A stretch of DNA of 64,000 nt. It comes from Euryodendron excelsum. Taxonomy: Eukaryota > Streptophyta > Magnoliopsida > Ericales > Pentaphylacaceae. Made by a program: the position numbers and the translations under genes. The stretch's first letter is position 1. Every line of letters starts with the position of its first letter. The DNA is taken from positions 13,510,501 through 13,574,500 of the forward strand of contig CM065384.1 in NCBI GenBank assembly GCA_033060915.1, given 5' to 3'. A model generated the notes under the pieces. It saw only the letters and a list, made by a program, of their open reading frames with translations, searched no databases and was not told the origin of the DNA. This document shows, piece after piece, positions 21,849 through 32,020 of the stretch.

Positions 21849-24800
21849 TGTTGCACCTTGATTTTTCACACTCGAAAACGATAAATATGAAAAACACAGT
21901 GCTCACTCGTTAAAACTCATCATCTTAGAAGGACAAGTGCGACTAAGTTTCAATTTGAAATTGATTTTGAATGAGGGCTTGTAGAAAACAATTTGGAGTC
22001 ACCACCTAACTTGATTAAGGTGAGTGAAGTCATCTAAAACTAAGTGCAATCTGAAGATTATACTTAGGGTTTTTGAAAACTTCCTTAAGAGAGGGTTTTT
22101 TTGGAAAATAGGTTGTTTGGCAACCTTTGAAAATATTTAAGCCCTTGTTGAAAATAACTTTAATTGGTCTTTAAAAACAATGATTTAGGTTCGAAGGTTG
22201 GTTACATGCAGAGAAGATGCACTAAGCCATCACCATACCCCGCCCTTGCAGTATCTACATGTATATTCACCTTGGGTTCACTCACTCTAAATCTTTGATT
22301 AATAAATATCCAATACTATCTACTTTTCAAAATAATTGTGAAAGAAGTTTAACATGACACATGATATGCAAGTGCGAGAAAAAGGTTTAGAATTTGAAAG
22401 TAGATTTGAAAATACTTGATTTGATTTTGAAAATAGATTTGGAAAAGACTTAATTTGAAATTGGAAAGAAGGTTTTAGAAATTGAAAATAGAGATTTGAA
22501 AATAAATTTTGGAATTTGAAACTTGAAATAGATCATGGAATTGGAAGTTTGAAAATATTTATGGAATTGGAAACTTAAGAAAAGTTATGACCGCACCCAT
22601 GAGGGTTGCCTACGTATCCCTTTTTGAAAATCAGGTCAGTTGTAGTTCAGACAAAAGTTCGATTAAAAATAGAAGATTTTGATTGGAAAAAGAGTTTCAT
22701 TTGAAACTTAGAATGGAAGATTGGAATCGAGATTGAACTTGAAAGAGGATTTTGAAAGAAAACTTGAACTAGATTTGGAAAGATAGAGATTTGAAAACAT
22801 TTTGGAGTTTGAAATTACAAAACCAACTTGGTTTAGAAAAGAGTTTTTAGAAAGGAGTCGAAGCTTCCTAACTCTAAGGGTTAGGGTTGAACTAGGGTTT
22901 AGGTTACCTAAGATTGGAATATGTGGTTGAATTAGGAAGCTTTGATTTAGGAAATGTTCAAATTAGGAAATATTCGAATTAGGAAAATTAGATTTTAAGA
23001 AAGATTTTGAAAAAAAAAATTATTTGGTTTGAAAAACTTGACTTTGAATAGATTTAGAAAAGTTATGGTTTAGGAAGGATTGGACTTTGGAAAGCTTTAG
23101 GATTTGGAAATTTTGAACTTATGAAAGTTTTGAATTTAGAAAGTTTCATTTTAAGAAAGTTTCAACTTACGAAAGTTTTGAATTTAGAAAACTTTAAAAT
23201 TAGAAAAGTTTTGGTTTTGGAAAGATTTCAATCTAAGAAAGATTTGGAATTTTGGAAGTTTGATTTAAGAAAGATTTAGAAATTTTAGAAATTAGGAAAT
23301 GATTGAATTAAGAAAGATTTGATTGACCTAGCGCCTGTTGTAGTGGCGCGAGCCTTAAAATCTCATTGTAGTGGCGCCAGGCTTTTTTTTGGTTGGTAGT
23401 GGCGCCAGCCACTTAGGAAATATTTTAGGGTGGCAAGAAACGTATCTTCGACCCTTGATATGCAAGGCAGAAGATTTGGGCGCCTGTCCTAGTGACTACA
23501 ATGGACTTTTTAGCCTAGCTCCACTAGGAGTGACTCGGGAAGGTCCAGAAATGTTTTGGAAGGCTGGAAATGGTCCAAAATGGCTGGAAATGGGTAGAAA
23601 CCCTTGAAATAGTGTCCCAGGGGTAACGGATTTAAAAAACAAGGTTGGAATTGTTGACCGGGCTATTAGGGGCAAAACGGTCAACTAGACCGAAAAACTA
23701 CCAGAATAGACTCGAAACAATCCATGAGCAAACTGGAGGGTTGGAAACACTATCCAGAGTCCTCCAAGGGAGTGCTGGTTTGATACCCAGAGCTAGTGTG
23801 GTCAGAAAATGCGACCGGTCCACTAAAGGCAAAATGGTTATTTTTGCACCAGGTTTGCCAGAATTGACTCGGAATCATCCAAAAAGATAATGGAAGGCTA
23901 GGAATACTATAAGAAGCATTCTCATGATGTTACCGGTTCGATACACAAAGCTGATGTGGTTCCCAAAGGCACTCGGATGTGTAGGGGCAAAATGGTCATT
24001 TTGACCAAATTGGCGTAAAACCGACTAGAAGAAACTTAAACATGCCGGATCGTCTTTGGGACAATCTTGGAAGGGTGGACTTTTTGTTCTGAGGACTTAG
24101 GTACTCTCTCGAGAAATGTGCCAAAAGTGGCCATAGGGGCAGTTTGGTCATTTTTCACTAGAGTAGGCTAGCATACACAGGTGTTGACCTAGGTTTTGAG
24201 TGTTTTCATCACTGTGATGGTCTATGGCGAGTTGGTTTCCGAAGGTATCTCGTCCTTTGGTAAACGTGTCACGGCCAAGAGGCGAGTTTGGTCCCGTTAC
24301 ATAGGGGGTTTGTTGGCAATTCCCAATGTCGACCTATTTATAAGTGTTTCTGCCACTCTGTTGGTTGCGATATTGATGAGTGTTTCTGCCAATCTGATGG
24401 TTCGCATTCATTTCGGAGATTGCCTGATCTCGGGAAGCTGCCAAGTAAACTTATCATCTGAGAAATTAACTTTCTCCAAAGACGTGCCGAATAACAGACA
24501 TTCTTAATTGGCGGGATAGCAAGTTCCAAAGGTGAACTGTTCTACCATCTCGAGAACTTGGGATCTCATCCCGGTCGGCGAGTTTGAAGGGACTTACCGT
24601 TCCAAAGAGTCTTCTCGAAAAACATGCCAAATTGGATGGACTTATCACCTGATGGATCAAGTTTCTCGAAAGACGTGCCAGATGTGATTGGAATTGGAAT
24701 TGGACTTAAGTTGAATTTGCGATTAAAATGGAGACTTACCATCTCTAGGAAGACATGTCCATTAAAATTGGATCGAGCGATGCCATAAGGACATTGTGGT

Positions 24801-24956
24801 CATTTTACCTCTATTGGGTCCAGTAGGCCCGTGAAGCGATTGATTGATTGGATTGGATTTGAAAAGTTGATTTGAACTTGAATATATCTATGTCAATTTG
24901 AATATGAGTCTGGTTAGACTGGAGATTGCCAAGAGGGCAAAAATGGGGTGCTTACA
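21849..24956 (-). mobile_element. 3' LTR of M3 (3.1 kb, internal deletion)
   Basis: Plus-strand start TGTTGCACCTTG, end GGGGTGCTTACA. It is collinear with the 5' LTR, but lacks about 1.55 kb corresponding to roughly 33555-35075. The junction near 23320 joins GAATTAAGAAAGATTT to TGACCTAGCGCCTGTTG. The deleted part holds the TATA box and transcribed region. Reverse transcription yields identical LTRs, so the deletion happened after insertion. Confidence 0.85.
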
Positions 24957-24975
24957 ACTACCCCTCTTTTTTTGT
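24957..24975 (-). promoter_or_regulatory. Polypurine tract of M3
   Basis: The minus strand reads AAAAAAAGAGGGGTAGT next to the LTR start. It matches the P1 tract at 1113-1129, as does the preceding GACAAGCAAAGACA. Confidence 0.85.
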
Positions 24976-26595
24976 CTTTGCTTGTCGAAGATAGAAAACG
25001 ATAAGGTAAGAATTCCATGTTAACCTCAAGGCCATCAGATGGACGAACTTTGGATATTTTGTGAAGATTCAAGCTTGCAAATGAATATTTGACCCAAGAG
25101 GGCGTTTGAAATTAAGTTTTGGCGGGAAAAAGTTAAACAGCCTAGAACTTGACATTAGCACCACTAGGAGTGGCGCCTAGCTTAAATTTGTTGTGGCACC
25201 ACTGCTAGTAGCACCATGCCTGAGATTAAAACCAGCAACATTTCAAATTCAAAGCTTTACAGGTTTTGGGGGATTTTTCCAAAATTTGAGAGCCATTGCA
25301 AGAGGATTGACTTGGCCATTGAAGAAGTGACATTTAGGGACCCTAGGGGATTGCCGAAAATTGTCATCGTCGCCGGAGAAGAAGGTTTCGCTGGAGAACT
25401 CCTAAATGTAAGATTTTGGTTTTTGTGTTGATTTTGATATGCAGAACTCCGTTTGAGTCATGTAAATAATCGAAATTGATATTTTGACATGTTTTGAATG
25501 CACTGGTGATGTTATTTTGATGTTTTAATACTTGTTTAATTTAGTTAGAGCAATTTTTCATGATTACATGAAGGGGGTTTCTGTAGGAATTGGAGGTTTG
25601 TCCCTACGAAAATGTGCATGGGTGTTGGTGCTATGTAATGAGGTGGTGAAGTGTATGATTTATGTGTCGTTCTAATGTCGTGGGCGCTGTAGGGACCAAT
25701 TTTAAGAGGAACTCTGCCAAATTTTTTTGAAATTCAGAAAAGAGTTGGAAAAGTTTTAAAATAAAATCTTTTTAAAGGAAAAAGGTATCAAATCGTTGAG
25801 GGTGAGGCCTTTTTGGCAGAGAAGCCCCGAGAAACTCGGGAGAGCCTAAAACTATTGGAAGAAATATTTAGGAAGACTTTTGAAAATAGAATTTTGAATA
25901 AAAATTTTTAAGAAAAAATATTTTGGAAGATTTAAAAACGTATTCTGACTTTGAAAAACTTGGGAATAGAAATTTTGGAATATTTGAAAACTTAAGAAAT
26001 TTTAGGAATTAATTGTGAAGAAGACTTTTCGAAGGAAGAAGTTTTAGAAAGTCTTTATTGGAATAGAACTCTTTTGGAGTAAAAGATTGGGATGAACTTT
26101 GATTAGAAAATTTTAAGATTTAATTTTGAAAGTTGATTTTGAATTTTTGGACAAAATGTGTAGAAAATTCGTTTTGACCTAAAATTTGAAGGCCAAATAT
26201 TTAGAAAATTCAACTTGACTCAAAATTGAAAATCGTTTGAAAGCAAAATGTATAAGAAATTCATTTTGATTAAAAATCTTTTGAAGGCAAAATGTATAGG
26301 AAATTCATTTTGACTTGAAACTGGAATTGTGAAATCAAAATGTGTAGGAAATTTATTTTTACTTGAAACTAGAATTTAAAATCAAATTGTGTAGAAAATT
26401 CATTTTGACTTGAAACTAGAATTTAAAATCAAAATGTGTAGGAAATTCATTTTAACTTAGCATTTGAAATCTTTTTCTTTTTTTTTTTTTTAATTTTTTC
26501 ATTATTTTCCTTTTCTTCTTTTTCTTACTTCTTATCGCTTTTCCCTTTGTGAGTTATACTTACCTCATATCGATATTCTTACCTTGATTTTCAAT
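24976..26595 (-). mobile_element. 3' untranslated region of M3, with an extra segment
   Basis: Bases 24976-25130 and about 25840-26480 correspond to P1 950-1110 and 280-880. Between them, 25135-25835 has no counterpart in P1. That part starts with GGCGCC-type dyads (AGGAGTGGCGCC, TAGTAGCACC) and includes a 71-codon open frame at 25216-25431 with more coding-like composition (CGTCGCCGGAGAAGAAGG). I recognise no protein. It could be another LTR fragment or captured DNA. Bases 26150-26460 repeat AAAATGTGTAGGAAATTCAT about six times. Confidence 0.6.
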
Positions 26596-26859
26596 ATGGC
26601 AGACACGGGCGATGACGATTCCGAGAGGAGACGCCGCTCCGGGAAGGCGGCCTAGACAGATTCTGTCGGTAGCTCCAGTCAATCCAGGGGTAGTCGGTGA
26701 TCTACTGGATAGGGATCCTCCAGCTAGAGATGACAGGGGAGTAGATCTCCAGTCGACCCCTTCCTTCCAGTCTAGCCAGCCTTCGAGGAGGAGATGGACG
26801 TTGCAGACGAGGCACCGGGCCTTGGAGATTGCTGAGCAGGCAAGAATGGGGTGCTCACA
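26596..26859 (+). pseudogene. Antisense ORF start in M3 (remnant)
   Basis: Reading opposite to M3, an ATG opens MADTGDDDSE and runs 19 codons to TAG at 26653. The P1 remnant at 109-17 has a matching start, spacing and TDS position. A second frame is open from 26612 through the U3 relic, rich in Arg, Pro and Asp, so the original reading may have shifted. Base composition is clearly more balanced than the flanks. The frame collides with the U3-start relic at about 26825-26859, which may have cut it off. I recognise no domain. Confidence 0.45.
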
Positions 26860-26869
26860 GCTGCCCCTC
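26825..26869 (-). mobile_element. Relic of an LTR start with polypurine tract inside M3
   Basis: The minus strand reads CGAGGGGCAGC then TGTGAGCACCCCATTCTTGCC and GCAATCTCC, like the family A polypurine-tract/U3 junction (TGTAAGCACCCCATTTTTGCC, GCAATCTCCAG). Only about 35 bp of U3 are recognisable before the sequence changes to the antisense ORF region. It marks an older recombination or template switch within the interior. Confidence 0.65.
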
Positions 26870-26929
26870 GTGCTCTCTCTTGAATTGATATTTTGTTTCA
26901 CGAAATCATACTTGTATGGGGAAATCGAT

Positions 26930-27482
26930 GCTCCATCTGACAAGATGATACTCTTTTGGGGAAACTAATACTTCTTAAACTAGCGCTCTGTCTGGCAGAA
27001 TTATGCTCCTCCAGAGAAGTCTAAGGCTACTTCTTGAACCAACACTCTTTATGGCAGAACGATGTTCCTCTGTGGAAATCCACAGTTGATGTCTTCTTGA
27101 ACCAACACTCCGTCTGACAAAACGCTGCTCCTTTGGGAAAGTCCAAGGTTAATGTCTGATACTTCTTGAACCGACACTCTGTCTGGCGAAACGTTGCTCC
27201 TTTGGGGAAGTCCAAGTTTGATATCTTCTTGAACCAACACTCTGTCTGGCAAAGCGATGCTCTTCTGTGGAAATCTATGGTTGATGCTTGATACTTCTTG
27301 AACCGGTACTCCGTCTAGTGAAACGATGCTCCTTTGGGGAAGTCTAAGGTTGATATCTTCTTGAACCAGCACTTTGTCTGGCGAAATGTTGCTCCTCTGG
27401 GGAAGTTTAAGATTGATGTCTTGTTAAACCAGCACTCCATTTGGAAAAATGTTGCTCCTCTGGGGAAGCCCAAGGTTGATTG
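26930..27482 (-). repeat. 63/69-bp alternating minisatellite in M3
   Basis: About eight units begin CTTCTTGAACCAACACTC and contain GTCTGGCGAAACGTTGCTCC and GGGGAAGTCCAAGGTTGAT. Start positions 26971, 27030, 27093, 27162, 27225, 27294, 27357 and 27420 give spacings 59, 63, 69, 63, 69, 63, 63. An alternating 132-bp dimer therefore exists in the middle. Two minus-strand frames stay open because most lengths are multiples of three. Confidence 0.9.
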
Positions 27483-28743
27483 GGGAGGTTAAGGGTCAGC
27501 CATTGCCCTATTTTGTTTCTTGTCGGCAATGGAAGTCTGAGCTTCGCAGGGTAGCTTTAACTTCTTTTTGTGTTTTACGTTGTTCCTTGTTTCCTATTTA
27601 AGAAAAAGACATAGAGTTAGTTTTTGTGCAGAAAGAGTTTACTTATGCTAATTCTTATAATGTGCAGGTAAATGGGTGAATGCATGTTATACTTTTCGAT
27701 GGATGCATATATGGGAATGAAATTCAATGCATGTCATACTTTTTGATGAATGTATATATAGAAATAGAATTAAATGCATGTCCTATTTTATTTTTTTATT
27801 TTTTTTATTTCATATATTTTTCTTTCTGATGAATGCATGAATAGATACAAACTACACAGGAATTTAATGGATGTACAGGTTATACATGTCATGGATGCAT
27901 TAGTACTACATGTATATATGTTATTTACAAAGAATGTCCCAAGATTGCCTTAGGGCTCATACTCTTGGGATTCTATTTGCTTTCTAGGATCTTGCTCCAT
28001 TCGGTTTTGCCCCATTCTCATCGGGGTGTGATAGCATTTGCATCATTCTCAAAGGATCTTGACCTTTTAGTTTGCTATCCTATCCCTACTTTCTATAGGG
28101 TTGCTGTTTGGGGTTTTTCTGACCTCGCTTGGTTTTCTCTCTCAGATTTCTAAAATGCCACTGTGGCTTAAGCGACAACTCGTATGCCATTTGCAGAGCA
28201 ATAAACAGCTAGGCCTTCAATCTCTTTTAGGATCGTAATGTAGGCTGGGTTTAGAAATGAAAGGATATTTAGGCTCAAAGATTTTCTTTTTATTTAAACC
28301 AAAACCATCTGAGCATGATTTGGAGCATGAGATTGCCCCTACATTCCTCTTCAGATCTTCTTTCTCATCCTACTTGTCTTTGTATTGTTCAGGCTTATTT
28401 GGACTAACTAATTTTCTTTGATCAGAGATGACTTTAATTTGGACCGTAACGTAGGCTAGGTTAAGGGGTTTATAAATAAAAGGATACAAAGGCTCAAACA
28501 TTATTACTTGTGGGGTTTTAAAAGACCAATGATCACTTTTGGTAACTTAACTTCCATTCACTGCTTTCTTCTTTCTTTTATACTCTTTTTGTTCTTCTAG
28601 ACCATTCTCTGCTGTCTGATTTAGAATTTTTTCGTCAAGAAATTTGTTTCTAAGTCGACTTTTTGACATGCCAACTCTTCATTTCAAATTTTTTTTTTTA
28701 TGACAATATCTTCTTTTGAAGACCATTACAAACATATCTTCCC

Positions 28744-28797
<54 letters not shown>

Positions 28798-29500
28798 AAA
28801 TTTTACTAGAGGCGCCTTTCACACCATATCTTCTTAGAAATCACCGCTTTCAAAATTGCTCCTTGGTTCCTACTTATGACTTTTGCCTCAACCCAGTGTG
28901 GGCAGTGACCATTTGGTCAGTTTTCTTCAGAAATTGTAACTGGCTCAAGTGGGCTTTGCAAAGGGATTTTCTTTGTGTATGGAAGCAGAATTGAGGGCCT
29001 CTCATTATTTCAAATTAAATTGCTTAGTCCATAAAGCCTTTGTATAAAATTTAGACAGTGTCCCTAGAGATGACATGTTTCTGCCAGTAAACCACTATGT
29101 ATTCTATCGAATCAACTACTTTGTTCTTACCCCAGTGTAGGGGATGGTTATTGGTTTGGGGATATCTGAAAAGAAATCATGTATGGCTCTAGTGTGTTGA
29201 GCAAAGGGTAGTGTTTATTTGGGATAAATAGAACAATGGCTTCTCATCATTTTGAGGATTTGGCTACCCATTGCCTAGCTAGGATATCACGCAAGTGTCA
29301 CCTCTTCGATGAACTCCATACCTCTTTGTTGAGACTGTTTTCTTCCTATCTCTCACTCTTTCTTTGTCTCTCAAAGGTTTTAACCCCCCTTTGAATGGGT
29401 TGCCTATGCTATCCCATCTTTCAAGTTGAGTCATTACCGAATGGGAAAGAATCCCTAAAAACAATAATCATCCATAAGAGTATGAGACAAAGGGAATAAA
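27483..29500 (-). mobile_element. Non-coding middle of M3
   Basis: No gag-pol motif and no frame above about 100 codons. It contains diverged internal duplications: GATCGTAATGTAGGCTGGGT (about 28232) against GGACCGTAACGTAGGCTAGG (about 28441), and CCCAGTGTGGGCAGTGACC (about 28896) against CCCCAGTGTAGGGGATGG (about 29131). It also holds a (CT)n run. This is where gag-pol would be expected. Confidence 0.6.
28747..28793. repeat. (CT)n microsatellite
   Basis: An uninterrupted run of about 23 CT units followed by T-rich sequence, in the non-coding middle of M3. Confidence 0.95.
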
Positions 29501-32002
29501 CTGGAAACTACCTATTTTCATTTAAAAACATAATTGCATGGCATGAAATGTTTATTTAAAGAAGATATGCAAGAAATAGAAAGACGAAAAGAAAATAAAT
29601 GAATTTTATGGAAATCTCCCTGTTCTTGTGGACCTCTTGGTGTGAACCCCTAACAGGGTTTTGAAATTGTGTTAACTTATTTCATTCACCGAGTGTATCA
29701 CCAAACGATGGGGAGTGGATTGACAGATCTTTTGCAGTGTTTGGCATGCATTTGGAAGTTAAAAGATTCCTTTTTCTTTTTTTTTTTTTATTAGTAATGC
29801 ATAGGTCTTATAAGACTTTGCAAATGCTAAAGCCTTCTTTTGCATGGACAGTGATTGTCGCAGCATGGTATGGAGGTAACGTCTTGTAGATGGATGGTTA
29901 GTTCTTCTTGCTCCTTAATGTAAGTTCAGCCTCTTATAACAATTAGGCTCATCCTTCCATGAGTTTGAATCTGGTGGGGTGCTATAGGGATTCCATGAAT
30001 TTAGTTGTGCTCTTTGACTTAGAAACAGAAAAAGAAAAACAGAATATAGTCAGCATGTAGAGTTTGAAGTTTTATGCGATGCATGTCCTATGGAGGTCCC
30101 TTCTTTGAGAGAATACAGGTATGATGCTAAGTCCATTTTGGAGATGGGTTTTGCCTCTATATGTAATACAATACCATCTTCGACATGGGCCAGTTGATTT
30201 TTTTTTTTTGGTAATCCCGTCTATATGGACAAAGAGAGATTTAGACCTCTCTTGACATATGATTCTATGCATACCATGAATCCTTAGGGTTGAAGAACCC
30301 ATAGGAGTTTTGGTAGGTTTGATTTACATGAGATTAGATTGTTCATTTCTCTCTATGGTTAATTAAATGCATGAGAATGCCATGACTTGAGTTTCTTGAA
30401 ACTCTTATCCCATAATAGAAATGTATGCATAAACATAATGGAAGTGAACAAGTGAGCGGTATGATAATAATAAATGCATGGTTTAGAAAACCCCCTTCTT
30501 GTCTTGTTTCTGCCTTCGACTTTCTTGGTACTTGGAGATGAAGGGGGGAGGATAAAAGACAAGAAACAAAAGATAAGTTAGTTTCTTAATTTGGGAGTTT
30601 TTATACAATGTATGTCTTATGGGTGCCCCTACTCTTTAAGGGGGAACTAAACATGATGTATTGGGCCCACTTCTCAGAGATAAGAGGTTTGCCCATTTAT
30701 GCAGATACCTTACTGTCGAGTGGGAACATTCGTTCACTTATACATTCAAATGTGAAAAAGTAAAAGAATACATGGAACTTTGAATTTAGAATACAAGAGG
30801 AAACCGTGTACACTTGTCTAATTTTACATATTCCTTTGGACTTCCACCTATCTAATTTTACATATGAAATCCTAAACTACTTTTGAGTCTTCGGATTTGC
30901 CTTCTTTGGATTTGATGTCGAGTAGGTTGTTGAGAAACCTTGTTGATTGATTGCCCCTTGTCTTCTTGGCAACCCTATCTTCACGAGCATAGAGGGATTA
31001 GGGCCCTCTTTATGGAATGAATATGTATGCTATAAATTCTTAGGGTTACATGCGAACCCTTAGGGTTTGGGTAGGTTTAATGCAAGGGAGAGTAACCTTG
31101 GTGACACTCTTGATGGGTTGATCATATGTATGAGAATGCAGTGACTTGAGTTACCTTAGAACTCTTGTCTTGAGATGAAATATTATATGCATGAATATAG
31201 ATGCAAAGAGTATAAGAAGAAAGAATACAATTGAAGTAAATATGTATGCATGAATAGTTAGAGCAACATTATAACAGTAAGAGTACAGTAATTATAATAA
31301 TAGGAATAAACAAATATAGAGGAAAGTAAAAGCAATCGCCCTTTCCTCCATGGTTTTGAAATTAGTGTGCAAGTCTTAAATCTAGCGGAGGTTCGGCTAT
31401 GTAAGGTGTCTATATGAGCAAGAGGTTGAGGGTTTACTAACGCGTCCTAAGAAGGCTCGGTTCCCAGATCTTCAAACCTAGGCCCACTCCTCAAGGTGGT
31501 GCCATGATCAGTTGGTGATCCGAGCGAGGGAACTATTAAGAGGCCGTAGGTGAAGAAATTGACACAACATCTTGCCCACAACCAATATACCGTTGCCTCT
31601 TCTAACTAGCAGGGACATATCAAGGTAGAGAATGCAAATATGTAAAATGTAAGTGCACGTGCAGTGCGTGCGCGATTTTTGAAAATTGGAGGAAAGAACC
31701 CAACAACTCTCATCCATCCTGTCCATTCCATACATTCATTCACACATAGCAATTAATATAACAAATTGTGAACGAAGGTCCACCTACAAGAATAAAGATG
31801 CAAAATCAATACTTAAATGACAAACTTAATGCAAAATTGAATAATTGAATGTAATTGAATGCAAGAAATGACATGTTTTTGAAAATATCTTGGAAAAACT
31901 TGATTTTGAAACTTTGAAGTGAATAGAATTGAACAAACTAATCAAAGACTCCAAATGGGTGAGGGTGAAGAGATATGATATTAGCCTAACCTTCTAAGTG
32001 TC
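29501..32002 (-). mobile_element. Leader (5' untranslated) region of M3 with internal duplication
   Basis: A block starting about 30071 (ATGCATGTCCTATGGAGG, then GAGATGGGTTTTGCC) recurs at about 30604 (ATGTATGTCTTATGGGTGCCC, then GAGGTTTGCCC), about 530 bp apart. Both copies also occur, inverted, in the P2 leader (62536 and 63066), and one in M1 (7095). Bases 31330-32000 match 61340-61870 of P2. The conserved order across three elements shows the duplication is old. Confidence 0.7.
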
Positions 32003-32020
32003 CCCAGCGAAGTTGCCAGT
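32003..32020 (-). promoter_or_regulatory. Primer-binding site of M3
   Basis: The minus strand reads TGGCAACTTCGCTGGGGAC two bases inside the LTR. It resembles the P2 site TGGTGACTCTGCTGGGGAC and the complement of a plant tRNA-Arg 3' end (by recall), with some decay. Confidence 0.7.

Noticed and set aside
25400..25441. GTAAGATTTT...ATATGCAG as a small intron
   Set aside because: About 37 bases is too short for a plant intron, and the flanking frame has no recognised protein.
28747..28793. (CT)n as a GAGA-type regulatory element
   Set aside because: A simple microsatellite in non-coding retrotransposon interior with no nearby gene or promoter.
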